DNA of 64,000 bases from the NCBI RefSeq assembly GCF_004358675.1, contig NZ_SMZO01000002.1, positions 112,091-176,090 of the forward strand. Reading direction: 5' to 3'. The notes under the pieces were generated by a model. The model was not told the origin of the DNA. It saw nothing but the letters and a program-made list of their open reading frames with translations, and did no database searches. A program made the position numbers and the translations under genes. Source of the DNA: Meridianimarinicoccus aquatilis (GTDB taxonomy: Bacteria; Pseudomonadota; Alphaproteobacteria; Rhodobacterales; Rhodobacteraceae). This document shows, piece by piece, positions 1 through 7,562 of the stretch. Each line of letters starts with the position of its first letter. Position 1 is the first letter of the stretch.

Positions 1-672
1 AGGGTCTGCGGCCCTTAGGAAAGCGACATCAAGACTGCCTGCTTCCAGGCCGCTGAAAGCCAGCGCCTCGTTTACGGCACGCGCCAACGCGCCTTCGGCA
101 CCTTGGACGACGTCAATGAACGCCAATAGATGGCCGCGCGCGCCTGTGTCATAGGTGACACCGGCAAGATAGGCTAGGGTGGCGCGCCCTGTCATCGCCG
201 CCAATTTCGCATCCAGTGCGGTTAAAAGCGACTCTGGCAGGCCCGTTGGGGCGGTGACTTCTTGTGGGCGGGCTTCGGTTTGTGTTGGCCCGTGAGCCAG
301 CGTTTCTGTCAGCCAGGTGATCGCGTCTACGCCAAGCAGCATAGCAGAGGGCGCAACATCGGGATTGATGGCAAGCCCAAGGGATTGCCCTTGCAGCATT
401 CCTGCCAGAACGCGGCCGGGAAGGGCGGCGTAGGGGGCGATGCCGCCCGCGAATTCGGCCAAACGATCCTCGCGGTCAAAAGCCAGAACGAAGCGCCCGT
501 CTTCGGTATCAAACACGCGTGGGTCGATGCCATCGCCCTCAGGTTCGTTTTCCAGCAGCAAGAACAGTTCTGCATCTGCCAGACGTTCAAAAAACCGCAG
601 CCGGGGCCCGGTGTCATCTGGCGCAGCATCCATGGCGGCATGGGCAGCATCAAGCGGTGTGGGGGTGGTCAT
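1..672 (-). CDS. SseB family protein, partial (C-terminus outside window)
   Basis: The reverse strand from 672 is open to the left edge, giving 224 codons with no stop. It begins MTTPTPLDAAH and continues with RLRFFERLADAELFLLLE and FVLAFDREDRLAEFAGG, which is how SseB N-terminal-domain proteins of Rhodobacteraceae look. These are soluble proteins of unknown biochemical role; the name comes from enterobacterial SseB and does not imply virulence here. The start is the only good ATG before the divergent uracil-DNA glycosylase-like gene. The C-terminus is cut off by the window. The family call is by pattern recognition, so the domain is fairly sure and the function unknown. Confidence 0.7.
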   Translation of the reverse strand, partial: MTTPTPLDAAHAAMDAAPDDTGPRLRFFERLADAELFLLLENEPEGDGIDPRVFDTEDGRFVLAFDREDRLAEFAGGIAPYAALPGRVLAGMLQGQSLGLAINPDVAPSAMLLGVDAITWLTETLAHGPTQTEARPQEVTAPTGLPESLLTALDAKLAAMTGRATLAYLAGVTYDTGARGHLLAFIDVVQGAEGALARAVNEALAFSGLEAGSLDVAFLRAADP

Positions 673-768
673 CCTTGGCCTCCGGTTCCGTTTGGGGGTG
701 CGTAGCCTTGGCGCACACGGCTGGCAAGAGTGTGGAAGGGCCTGCGACGGCGCGCTATGTATCGCAAC

Positions 769-1362
769 ATGAATACGCCGCTTGCCTACCGCATCCGTGC
801 TTGCAGTCTGTGCGCAGACCGTTTTGCTGCCACCGCAACCCGCCACTCGCCAAACCCAGTGGTCTGGTTTCAACCCGGCGCGCGCATTTTGATCATCAGC
901 CAAGCTCCCGGTTTGCGGGTGCACGAATCTAACACGCCATTCTGGGACCGCTCTGGCGCGCGACTGCGCGATTGGATGGGGATCGAAGAACCGGCGTTTT
1001 ATGATCGGTCAAAGGTCGCGATTCTCCCTTCGGCTTTTTGCTTTCCGGGGTATGATGCGGGCGGCAGCGATCTACCTCCGCCGCCCATCTGTGCGCAAAC
1101 ATGGCACCAAGCTGCGCTGGACGAGATCGGCCCAGTTCCCTTGCGCTTTCTGGTTGGCGGATACGCGCATCGCCGATACCTGGGCGGACGCAAAGGCGTG
1201 ACGGACACCGTTCGCGATTGGCGTGCCCATGCGCCTGATACATTTGTGTTGCCGCACCCGTCGTGGCGCAACACAGCGTGGCTCAAGCGCAACCCATGGT
1301 TTGACAGTGACGTGTTGCCAAGCCTGCGGGAGCGGGTGGCACAGGTGTTGTCAGGATGCTAA
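769..1362 (+). CDS. Uracil-DNA glycosylase family protein
   Basis: This is a 197-residue protein of the uracil-DNA glycosylase superfamily (family 4/5-like fold), probably removing damaged or deaminated bases or a relative of such enzymes. The N-terminus carries a CxxC pair (ACSLCADRF). It is followed by the loop GARILIISQAPGLRVHES, comparable to the glycosylase GxxP water-activating motif, and later by LPHPSWRN, comparable to the HPS uracil-binding loop. Upstream in-frame starts exist at 730 (GTG) and 757 (ATG). The 769 start is chosen because homologues begin just before the cysteine motif, but this is not certain. It is divergent from the SseB-like gene and 32 bases upstream of kdsA. Confidence 0.75.
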   Translation: MNTPLAYRIRACSLCADRFAATATRHSPNPVVWFQPGARILIISQAPGLRVHESNTPFWDRSGARLRDWMGIEEPAFYDRSKVAILPSAFCFPGYDAGGSDLPPPPICAQTWHQAALDEIGPVPLRFLVGGYAHRRYLGGRKGVTDTVRDWRAHAPDTFVLPHPSWRNTAWLKRNPWFDSDVLPSLRERVAQVLSGC

Positions 1363-1394
1363 CCATTGGCAAGAAACAGCAAGGATCGCGGGCG

Positions 1395-2228
1395 ATGAAA
1401 GACGTTGAAATCGGCAACATAACGGTTGGCAATGACCGTCCTCTCACGGTGATTGCAGGGCCATGTCAGTTGGAAAGCTACGATCATGCCATGATGATCG
1501 CGCGCGCCATGAAGACGGCCTGTGCCGCTGCTGGTGCAAGCTTCATCTTCAAAGGCAGCTTTGACAAAGCCAACCGGACTTCGCTTTCAGGCAAGCGCGG
1601 GCTTGGGATAGAAGCAGGGCTGGAAGTGCTCGCGGCCGTAAAGGCCGAGTTGGGCGTTCCGGTCCTGACCGACATCCATTCGGCCGAGCAATGCGCGCAA
1701 GTTGCGGCATCTGTTGATGTTATGCAGATACCTGCCTTTCTGTGCCGTCAGACGGACCTTCTGATTGCTGCTGGCGAGACGGGCGCAGCAATCAACATCA
1801 AGAAGGGCCAGTTTCTTGCCCCATGGGACATGGCGAATGTCGCTGCAAAGGTTGAATCGACTGGAAACCAACGTTTGCTGCTGACTGAACGCGGTGTGAG
1901 TTTTGGCTACAATACGCTTGTAGCTGACATGCGCAGCCTGCCGACAATGGCCCGAACGGGCTGGCCGGTTGTGATGGATGCGACCCATTCGGTGCAACAA
2001 CCCGGTGGGCAGGGCGGGTCTTCGGGCGGCCAGCGCGAGTTCGCGCCGGTTATGGCCCGCGCGGCAGTCAGTCTTGGCATTGCAGCTGTATTTATAGAAA
2101 CGCACGAAGCGCCGGATACTGCGCCGTCTGATGGTCCGAACATGATTCCTTTGGATCAGATGCCCGCATTGGTTGAATCCTTGATGTCGTTTGACCGTCT
2201 GGCGAAGGCAGATCCGCTGCGCGTGTGA
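1395..2228 (+). CDS. kdsA: 3-deoxy-8-phosphooctulonate synthase (KDO-8-phosphate synthase)
   Basis: KdsA condenses phosphoenolpyruvate with D-arabinose 5-phosphate to make KDO 8-phosphate, the precursor of the inner-core sugar of lipopolysaccharide, in the cytosol. The 277 residues match the family length. Diagnostic stretches are AGPCQLES near residue 21, KGSFDKANRTS at 53-63, RGVSFGYNTLV, and the loop THSVQQPGGQGGSSGGQREF towards the C-terminus. The ATG at 1395 gives the family N-terminus; an in-frame start at 1356 would add a poorly conserved leader. It is probably co-transcribed with, or promoted inside, the preceding glycosylase-like gene. Confidence 0.95.
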   Translation: MKDVEIGNITVGNDRPLTVIAGPCQLESYDHAMMIARAMKTACAAAGASFIFKGSFDKANRTSLSGKRGLGIEAGLEVLAAVKAELGVPVLTDIHSAEQCAQVAASVDVMQIPAFLCRQTDLLIAAGETGAAINIKKGQFLAPWDMANVAAKVESTGNQRLLLTERGVSFGYNTLVADMRSLPTMARTGWPVVMDATHSVQQPGGQGGSSGGQREFAPVMARAAVSLGIAAVFIETHEAPDTAPSDGPNMIPLDQMPALVESLMSFDRLAKADPLRV

Positions 2229-2318
2229 AGTCCAGAGAGCGTGGTTGAGAAAACATGACAAAAATCGCGTTCGGCCCCTTGCGCTCGTTCGGTTGGGGCC
2301 GTAATACCGCCCGCACGT

Positions 2319-2393
2319 TGGGGTGTAGCCAAGCGGTAAGGCATCGGTTTTTGGTACCGTGTATCGTAGGTTCGAATCCTACCACCCCAGCCA
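2319..2393 (+). tRNA. tRNA-Gln (UUG anticodon), CCA encoded
   Basis: The acceptor arm TGGGGTG (2319-2325) pairs with CACCCCA (2383-2389), followed by discriminator G and an encoded CCA. The anticodon loop TTTTGGT places TTG at the anticodon, and the T-arm reads TAGGTTCGAATCCTA. One mismatch sits at the base of the anticodon stem. It lies 90 bases after kdsA in the same direction. Confidence 0.95.
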
Positions 2394-2856
2394 CTTATTT
2401 CCGTCGTTGTGATGTTCGGTCAAAATTGGAACCTAACCGGTCCAACTTGCAACCTTGATCGGGATAGACTGGGTCTGGGGTCAAAATTCCCACGTTCTGA
2501 ATTCAAGCGACCGCGCGCTCAGCATAAATTGCGCAGCCTTACGAAAATCACAAACCTCTACCGCCCTGAGCCCTTCAAGCAACCAATTGAACCTGCAGAG
2601 GCGCTCCCACACCACATAAATCGCTAAGTCTATCATCGGTACGTCACTCGCGGCCCTAAGTCGCCATTGGTCGCTTCGATCGCCGCTGCATTGCAGCTTT
2701 CCCGAAGCAGACATTGACCCGTTGGCGCAGCATTTCGACGTACTGGATGGCGGCTTTGCGGACAAAGTGCCACTTCGCTGCAGCTGCGCCAATGACGGCT
2801 TACACTCGAATCTGTCGAAGAACTGAGCAAAAATCACATTCAAGGCCTGCTGATTG
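2394..2856. other. Intergenic region without a convincing gene
   Basis: These 463 bases separate tRNA-Gln from the Lrp-type regulator. A reverse-strand frame stays open over most of it, but its product has no recognisable domain and overlaps the regulator in another frame, so I do not call it. The stretch around 2660-2780 has the look of a decayed or dispersed repeat. I cannot confirm this from one window. Confidence 0.4.
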
Positions 2857-3282
2857 TCATACCGAGCTAAGAAGTATCGAAGTCTCACTGTTTGTGATCC
2901 CTGGAATTCCCCGCACTTCGCGGAGCACTCGATCGAAATCACTGAGGCTTTCTGCGCTAAGCTGCGCAACCAAATCCCAGTTTCCGTTGGTTGAATGCAA
3001 TTGATGAAGCGCTGCTATACCGCGCAAGCTGCGTATCACTTGGGTTGTCGATTGACCTGACACCTCGATCATCATGATGGCTTGAACCCCATTTGGCCCG
3101 CTATCTTCGCGGGCGCGAATGGTAAATCCCAACACCGCGCCGCTATCCAATAATCTGTCCAGACGTGTCTGCACGGTAGCACGCGACACCTGCAGCAGTG
3201 TTGCGAGTTTCGAGATGGGTGCCCGGCCATCTTCGCGCAGGATCGCGATCAGTTTGCGGTCAAGGTCATCGTAGATATGCAT
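2857..3282 (-). CDS. Lrp/AsnC family transcriptional regulator
   Basis: This 141-residue protein has the Lrp/AsnC layout: an N-terminal helix-turn-helix (LDRKLIAILREDGRAPISKL, then VSRATVQTRLDRL) and a C-terminal RAM ligand-binding/oligomerisation domain from about residue 65. Such proteins usually sense an amino acid and control a neighbouring catabolic operon. It is divergent from the citrulline hydrolase-ornithine cyclodeaminase pair across a 128-base AT-rich gap, so arginine, citrulline or ornithine is the inferred ligand. The start at 3282 gives the standard N-terminus MHIYDDLDR. Confidence 0.9.
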   Translation of the reverse strand: MHIYDDLDRKLIAILREDGRAPISKLATLLQVSRATVQTRLDRLLDSGAVLGFTIRAREDSGPNGVQAIMMIEVSGQSTTQVIRSLRGIAALHQLHSTNGNWDLVAQLSAESLSDFDRVLREVRGIPGITNSETSILLSSV

Positions 3283-3313
3283 GGCAAAATTTGTAATCAA
3301 ACATAGCAGAATG

Positions 3314-3346
3314 CTCAATATGAATATAAATATCGAATGTATTGAG
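3314..3346. promoter_or_regulatory. Candidate Lrp-type operator between the regulator and ctlX
   Basis: Arms CTCAATA (3314-3320) and TATTGAG (3340-3346) form an inverted repeat around a very AT-rich 19-base centre. It lies in the divergent promoter gap 32 bases from the regulator start and 64 from the hydrolase start. Lrp/AsnC proteins typically bind such degenerate AT-rich dyads. The assignment is inference. Confidence 0.4.
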
Positions 3347-3410
3347 TCTGCAAACTGCCATCACGGCAGTCTATGTTTTCTGTGCAACCCGCAGCACAAG
3401 GCTCGTTTCC

Positions 3411-4349
3411 ATGCCCCGTTCCTCTGTTCAGGCACCATCGTCGGTCGCCATGATCCGCCCGCATCATTTCACGCCCAACACGTTGACGGCGCGGGACAAC
3501 CACTTTCAAACCGACGGTGGCGCAGACGCCTCAAGTGTCGCCCGAACCGCGCTGGACGAAGTGACCCGCGCCGCCGAGGCACTAAAGAATGCGGGGGTGC
3601 GGGTGCATCTGTTCGAAGACGAAGGCACGGCGACACCGGATTCTGTCTTTCCGAACAACTGGTTTTCGACCCATTCCGGCGGGCATGTGGCCATTTATCC
3701 AATGTATGCGCCCAACCGCCGCGCTGAACGGCGGCAGGATGTGCTGGAGATGTTGAAACATACCTACCGTGTCCAAGATATCATTGATTATTCCGGCCTG
3801 GAGCAAGACGATCTGTTCCTCGAAGGGACCGGAGCCATGGTGATAGACCATTTGGAACGGGTCGCCTATGCAGCACGATCCAAACGCACCAGTGAAATAC
3901 TGCTGGAACGCTTTTGCACTCACTTCAACTACGAACCCGTGGTGTTCGACGCTGTGGATGCCCAAGGCCAGCCAATTTATCACACCAACGTTTTAATGTG
4001 CATCGGGACCGATTTTGCAATGGTCGGGCTGAGCGCGCTTCCCGATACCGTTCGTCGCCGCGATGTGGCCGAGCGGCTACGCAGGGGCGAGCGGGACATT
4101 GTGGATCTGACCCACGCGCAAATCGCTAATTTCGCAGGCAATGCCATCGAATTGCAGGGACGGGATGGGCTGATTTTGGCCTTGTCGTCCCGGGCTTTGC
4201 GCTCGCTGGAGCCTGCGCAGATCAAAACGCTGGAACGCCATGTCTCGCTGCTGCCGCTGGACATTCCAACCATCGAACACGCCGGCGGCTCTGTCCGCTG
4301 CATGATTGCCGGGCTGCATCTGAGCGCGCGCTCCCCTCAAAACGCCTGA
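3411..4349 (+). CDS. ctlX: Amidinotransferase-fold hydrolase, CtlX-like citrulline/arginine hydrolase
   Basis: The protein (312 residues) belongs to the arginine deiminase/dimethylarginine hydrolase fold, and its closest remembered relatives are CtlX enzymes that hydrolyse citrulline to ornithine, ammonia and CO2. Visible fold motifs are FPNNWFSTH near residue 81, the substrate-binding EGTGAMV, the catalytic His region YHTNVLMCIG and the C-terminal catalytic Cys in GGSVRCMIAG. The ATG at 3411 is the usual N-terminus (MPRSSVQAPSSVAMIRP). Ornithine cyclodeaminase starts 11 bases downstream, so the pair would turn citrulline or arginine into proline. Arginine dihydrolase activity is an alternative. 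Confidence 0.8.
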   Translation: MPRSSVQAPSSVAMIRPHHFTPNTLTARDNHFQTDGGADASSVARTALDEVTRAAEALKNAGVRVHLFEDEGTATPDSVFPNNWFSTHSGGHVAIYPMYAPNRRAERRQDVLEMLKHTYRVQDIIDYSGLEQDDLFLEGTGAMVIDHLERVAYAARSKRTSEILLERFCTHFNYEPVVFDAVDAQGQPIYHTNVLMCIGTDFAMVGLSALPDTVRRRDVAERLRRGERDIVDLTHAQIANFAGNAIELQGRDGLILALSSRALRSLEPAQIKTLERHVSLLPLDIPTIEHAGGSVRCMIAGLHLSARSPQNA

Positions 4350-4359
4350 CGAGGTTCCC

Positions 4360-5409
4360 ATGTCTCTTACGCCTTCCAAACGCGCCTATGTGCCCTTTGT
4401 CTCGGTCGAACATATGATGGGGCTCGTGCATCATATCGGCATCGAACAGGTGTTGACCGATCTGGCCAGCGAGATCGAGGCCGATTTCCGCCGCTGGCCC
4501 CTGTTTGACAAAACGCCCCGCGTAGCGTCGCATTCCGATGTGGGGGTGATCGAGCTGATGCCGACCTCGGATGGCGAAACCTATGGGTTCAAATACGTGA
4601 ACGGCCACCCCAAGAACACTGCCGAGGGTCTTCAGACCGTGACCGCCTTTGGCCTGTTGGCCGAGGTGGAAAGCGGCTATCCTACCTTGCTGAGCGAAAT
4701 GACCCTTTTGACGGCGCTGCGCACTGCGTCGACCAGCGCCATGGCCGCCAAACATTTAGCGCCCAAAGGTGCGCGGACCATGGCGATGATCGGCAATGGG
4801 GCGCAATCTGAATTTCAATGCCTTGCGTTCAAAGCGATTTGCGGCATTAACACAGTGCGGCTTTATGACATCGACGCCTCCGCCACAAAGCGCTGCGCGC
4901 GCAATCTTGCGGCCCAAGGGCTGACAGTGGTGGAGTGCCGTTCTGGTCAGGAGGCGATGGAAGGCGCACAGATCATCACGACCTGCACGGCAGACAAACA
5001 ATATGCGACGATCCTCACCGACAACATGGTCGGTAGCGGCGTGCATATCAACGCGATTGGCGGTGACTGCCCCGGCAAGACCGAACTACACCGAGATATT
5101 TTGCTTCGCTCGTCAATTTTTGTCGAGTACCCGCCTCAGACCCGGGTGGAGGGTGAAATCCAGCAGTTGGAGCACGACCACGCCGTGACCGAACTTTGGA
5201 AGGTCATCGAAGGTCAGGTAAGCGGACGCACGGATGACAGGCAAATTACCTTGTTCGACAGTGTGGGCTTTGCCATCGAAGATTTCAGCGCCCTGCGTTA
5301 CATCGCGAAAGCGGTAAAAGGCACCCCATTCTTCACACAGCTCGACATGATCGCCGACCCTGACGACCCCCGCGATCTGTTCGGGATGCTTCAACGAGCG
5401 AAGCCATAA
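4360..5409 (+). CDS. Ornithine cyclodeaminase
   Basis: Ornithine cyclodeaminase converts L-ornithine directly to L-proline and ammonia using tightly bound NAD. The 349-residue length and the sequence fit the long bacterial OCD type: GFKYVNGHPKNT in the substrate pocket, LLTALRTASTSAMAAKHLAP before the Rossmann segment, the dinucleotide loop MIGNGAQSEFQ and the later INAIGGDCPGKTEL. It follows the CtlX-like gene closely, forming a two-gene arginine/citrulline-to-proline operon controlled, by inference, from the divergent Lrp-type regulator. Mu-crystallin relatives exist but are shorter. Confidence 0.9.
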   Translation: MSLTPSKRAYVPFVSVEHMMGLVHHIGIEQVLTDLASEIEADFRRWPLFDKTPRVASHSDVGVIELMPTSDGETYGFKYVNGHPKNTAEGLQTVTAFGLLAEVESGYPTLLSEMTLLTALRTASTSAMAAKHLAPKGARTMAMIGNGAQSEFQCLAFKAICGINTVRLYDIDASATKRCARNLAAQGLTVVECRSGQEAMEGAQIITTCTADKQYATILTDNMVGSGVHINAIGGDCPGKTELHRDILLRSSIFVEYPPQTRVEGEIQQLEHDHAVTELWKVIEGQVSGRTDDRQITLFDSVGFAIEDFSALRYIAKAVKGTPFFTQLDMIADPDDPRDLFGMLQRAKP

Positions 5410-5688
5410 AACCAACAAGCTCTTACCAAGCAGCGTGGGTAAAGTTCAAACCAACAACAAATCCGGACCTTCATTTGAAGTGCAGCATTAGTCACAATGG
5501 GCTCAAAGCCGACCTCGGATGCGGCGCGGCATTTTGTGATATAGCGCGGCGTCAACGTCGGGTTGTCGATGTGGGAGGGTGTGAGTGGCGGACAGAAGAA
5601 ACTGTCAAGCAAACACTAAACTTCCCGGCCATTCGCGCGCTTCGCCCTGCTTAGACCAAGGGGCGCATCGGCACGCGATAGCATATTG

Positions 5689-6168
5689 GTGGCAGAAGGG
5701 AATGGGCTGCTGCTTTCGGAGGTTCTAGGGCTGAGGCAGTGGGCCACTGCGGCGCTTGAAGTTGGGGCGAGTTGGTTGCAACCAGTTTTGCTGCTAGCAA
5801 AGGACAGGGGGCTGATCTCGATTGAGGACTAGACCAAGTTCATTGTTGATTGCCTGAACCGCGATTTCACGTACATGTCGATGGACTCTCAAACCTTGTT
5901 AACTCAGGCAAAAACCGAAGGGTTCAACGGTCGTGGCGCTGTCAAGCGGATGCTGGAGGTAGTTGGCGGGAAGAACGCTGATTTCGAAACCAACCTTGGC
6001 GTCGCTGCCACGTTCCTCGACCTTGTTTTCCACTAGACCAAGCAGGAGCATCTGCGAGACCGCTACGCAAGTATGGCCTTGGAGGCATTTTGTGCTCCGC
6101 GTCAGGACAAGGCTATCGAAGTGATAAAGGCACTTTCTGGCAGGTTTCCGTTCGCGTATTCAATTTGA
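5689..6168 (+). pseudogene. Decayed coding sequence with two in-frame amber stops
   Basis: One frame reads as plausible protein for about 160 codons, interrupted by TAG at 5830-5832 and 6034-6036 and ending at TGA 6166. The readable parts (VAEGNGLLLSEVLG, then FIVDCLNRDFTYMSMDSQ, then VVGGKNADFETNLGVAATF, then LRDRYASMALEAFC) keep amphipathic, protein-like composition, which argues for an old gene rather than chance. I do not recognise the family. The region sits just downstream of the 3' end of tRNA-Asn, a common place for integrated DNA to decay, but no integrase or duplicated tRNA end is visible. Confidence 0.45.
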
Positions 6169-6427
6169 TTGAGCACGCATTCTGGTGGCTTGTCGGTCGC
6201 ACCGTGGGAGTGCCGAACTTTCGACAACAAGTGGAAAAAGCGAAGAAATCTCAATTTGTTCGTCCTGTTGCTTTTCCTCCTGCCATGCGCGCTCGGGCAA
6301 CAGAAAGGGTCAGGCTCCTAGGCTCATGCTTCCCGAACTAAAGTGTAGGACTACGTCGCTGATCTCGTCGAAAACCGACAGCGCCAATCCGAGCAGCGTT
6401 TTCTGTACTTATTCTGTACTCGAAATG
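6169..6427. other. Intergenic, probably decayed DNA
   Basis: No gene is supported here. Short open frames lack family features. A direct repeat TTCTGTACT occurs twice, ten bases apart, near 6400-6418. Together with the pseudogene and the 5410-5688 stretch, it forms about 1 kb without an intact gene between ornithine cyclodeaminase and tRNA-Asn. Confidence 0.4.
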
Positions 6428-6460
6428 AAAAAGGACTTAGCGGGCGAGCGCTAAGTCCTT
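6428..6460 (-). terminator. Rho-independent terminator of tRNA-Asn
   Basis: A perfect 12-base stem (AAGGACTTAGCG pairing with CGCTAAGTCCTT) closes a six-base loop. On the reverse strand it is followed by a run of five T. It lies nine bases beyond the 3' end of tRNA-Asn in the transcribed direction. Confidence 0.85.
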
Positions 6461-6468
6461 GAAATCTT

Positions 6469-6543
6469 TGGCTCCGGCGGTAGGGATCGAACCTACGACC
6501 AATTGATTAACAGTCAACTGCTCTACCGCTGAGCTACGCCGGA
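6469..6543 (-). tRNA. tRNA-Asn (GUU anticodon), CCA encoded
   Basis: On the reverse strand the acceptor TCCGGCG pairs with CGCCGGA, followed by G and CCA. The anticodon loop CTGTTAA carries GTT, and the T-arm GTAGGTTCGATCCCTAC is standard. It is transcribed towards the terminator at 6428-6460. Confidence 0.96.
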
Positions 6544-6569
6544 ACACGAGGGGGCTATAGCAATGCGTT

Positions 6570-7520
6570 TCAGGAGCGTCCAGAGGCTTCTGTCGTTTTT
6601 TTGTCGTCTTTTTTGATCAACGTGAAGATAGCGGCTTCACCGGGGTCTGGATGTGCCGAAACAAGACCGCGACCGCGCAGGTCAACAAGATGAGCCAGTG
6701 CATTGCGCGATGCGGCAGCCAAGAGGGCAGGTGGGATGTCGCCGTACACGATAGCTGTTACTTCGTGCAGAGTTCTCGCGCCGCGGGCCAAAGCCGTGAG
6801 CACATCTTGTTCACGGCTTTTACGATGCGCGATTAACTCGGCGATGCGTATGGCGGGGGCAGTGACAGGCGCGCCGTGACCCGGATGCAAAATGCGCGGA
6901 CCCAATCGGGCCAGCTTTTCACATGAAGCGAGAAAGTCGGTCATGTCGCCATCGGGGGGCGAGACGAGCGAGCTTGACCAACCCATGACGAGGTCGCCGC
7001 TGAAAACGCAGTCGCCCCATTCAAAGACCATGTGGTTACCCATGTGCCCCGGTGTCCAATGTGCGGTGATGCTCCAGTCGTCGCCGGTCACCACGTTGCC
7101 GTCGGCGAGTTTATGGTCCGGCGAAAACTTGGTGTCGACACCTTCACCGCCGCTGGTAAGGCCGCGTTCGGCCAGCTCTACCATAATAGTGCTACGTCCT
7201 GCACTGGCAGGGCCATACGCCAGAATTGGCGCGCCGGTGGCGTCAGACAACGGCTTGGCAAGCGGCGAATGATCCAGATGCGCATGGGTGACCAAAATAT
7301 GCGTGATCCTTTGCTCTGGCCCGATTGCGTCCAGCACTGCGGCAAGGTGAGCCGGATCATCCGGCCCCGGATCGATCACAGCCAGCCCACGCCAGCCCAG
7401 CAGATACGTGTTCGTTCCGGGCCCGGTCATGGGCCCCGGGTTGCGCGCCACTACCCTGCGAAGTCCTGGTGCTATCCCTTCGGCACGACCCGGCGCCGGA
7501 TCAAACTCGTTTGGCTGCAT
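6570..7520 (-). CDS. MBL-fold metallo-hydrolase (LACTB2-like)
   Basis: This 316-residue protein has the metallo-beta-lactamase fold. The metal motif THAHLDH is at residues 78-84, further ligands fall in TPGHMGNH and FSGDLVMG, and the last histidine motif is HPGHGAPV. The C-terminal 80 residues (REQDVLTALARGARTLHEV onward) look like the winged-helix tail of LACTB2-type hydrolases, which act on RNA or thioesters. The exact substrate is unknown. It is divergent from the histidine kinase with only 42 bases between the starts, so their promoters overlap. Confidence 0.85.
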   Translation of the reverse strand: MQPNEFDPAPGRAEGIAPGLRRVVARNPGPMTGPGTNTYLLGWRGLAVIDPGPDDPAHLAAVLDAIGPEQRITHILVTHAHLDHSPLAKPLSDATGAPILAYGPASAGRSTIMVELAERGLTSGGEGVDTKFSPDHKLADGNVVTGDDWSITAHWTPGHMGNHMVFEWGDCVFSGDLVMGWSSSLVSPPDGDMTDFLASCEKLARLGPRILHPGHGAPVTAPAIRIAELIAHRKSREQDVLTALARGARTLHEVTAIVYGDIPPALLAAASRNALAHLVDLRGRGLVSAHPDPGEAAIFTLIKKDDKKTTEASGRS

Positions 7521-7562
7521 TTCGCGCTTTCCCCCTTGCGATCAACGTGGTCTGCTCATTGC

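Noticed and set aside
929..1292. Reverse-strand frames opposite the uracil-DNA glycosylase-like gene
   Set aside because: They are shadows without ribosome sites or family features.
5830..6036. Amber stops read as pyrrolysine or another recoded amino acid
   Set aside because: No Pyl system or methylamine methyltransferase is visible, and the surrounding frame has the look of a decaying gene. Simple inactivation is more likely.
5410..6468. Integrated genomic island at tRNA-Asn
   Set aside because: No integrase is present and no copy of the tRNA 3' end (CCGGCGG with CCA) is found further away, so only a decayed region is claimed.
7032..7562. Long N-terminal extension of the histidine kinase frame
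   Set aside because: The frame runs through the divergent MBL gene. Family length and the first membrane segment put the start at 7563.
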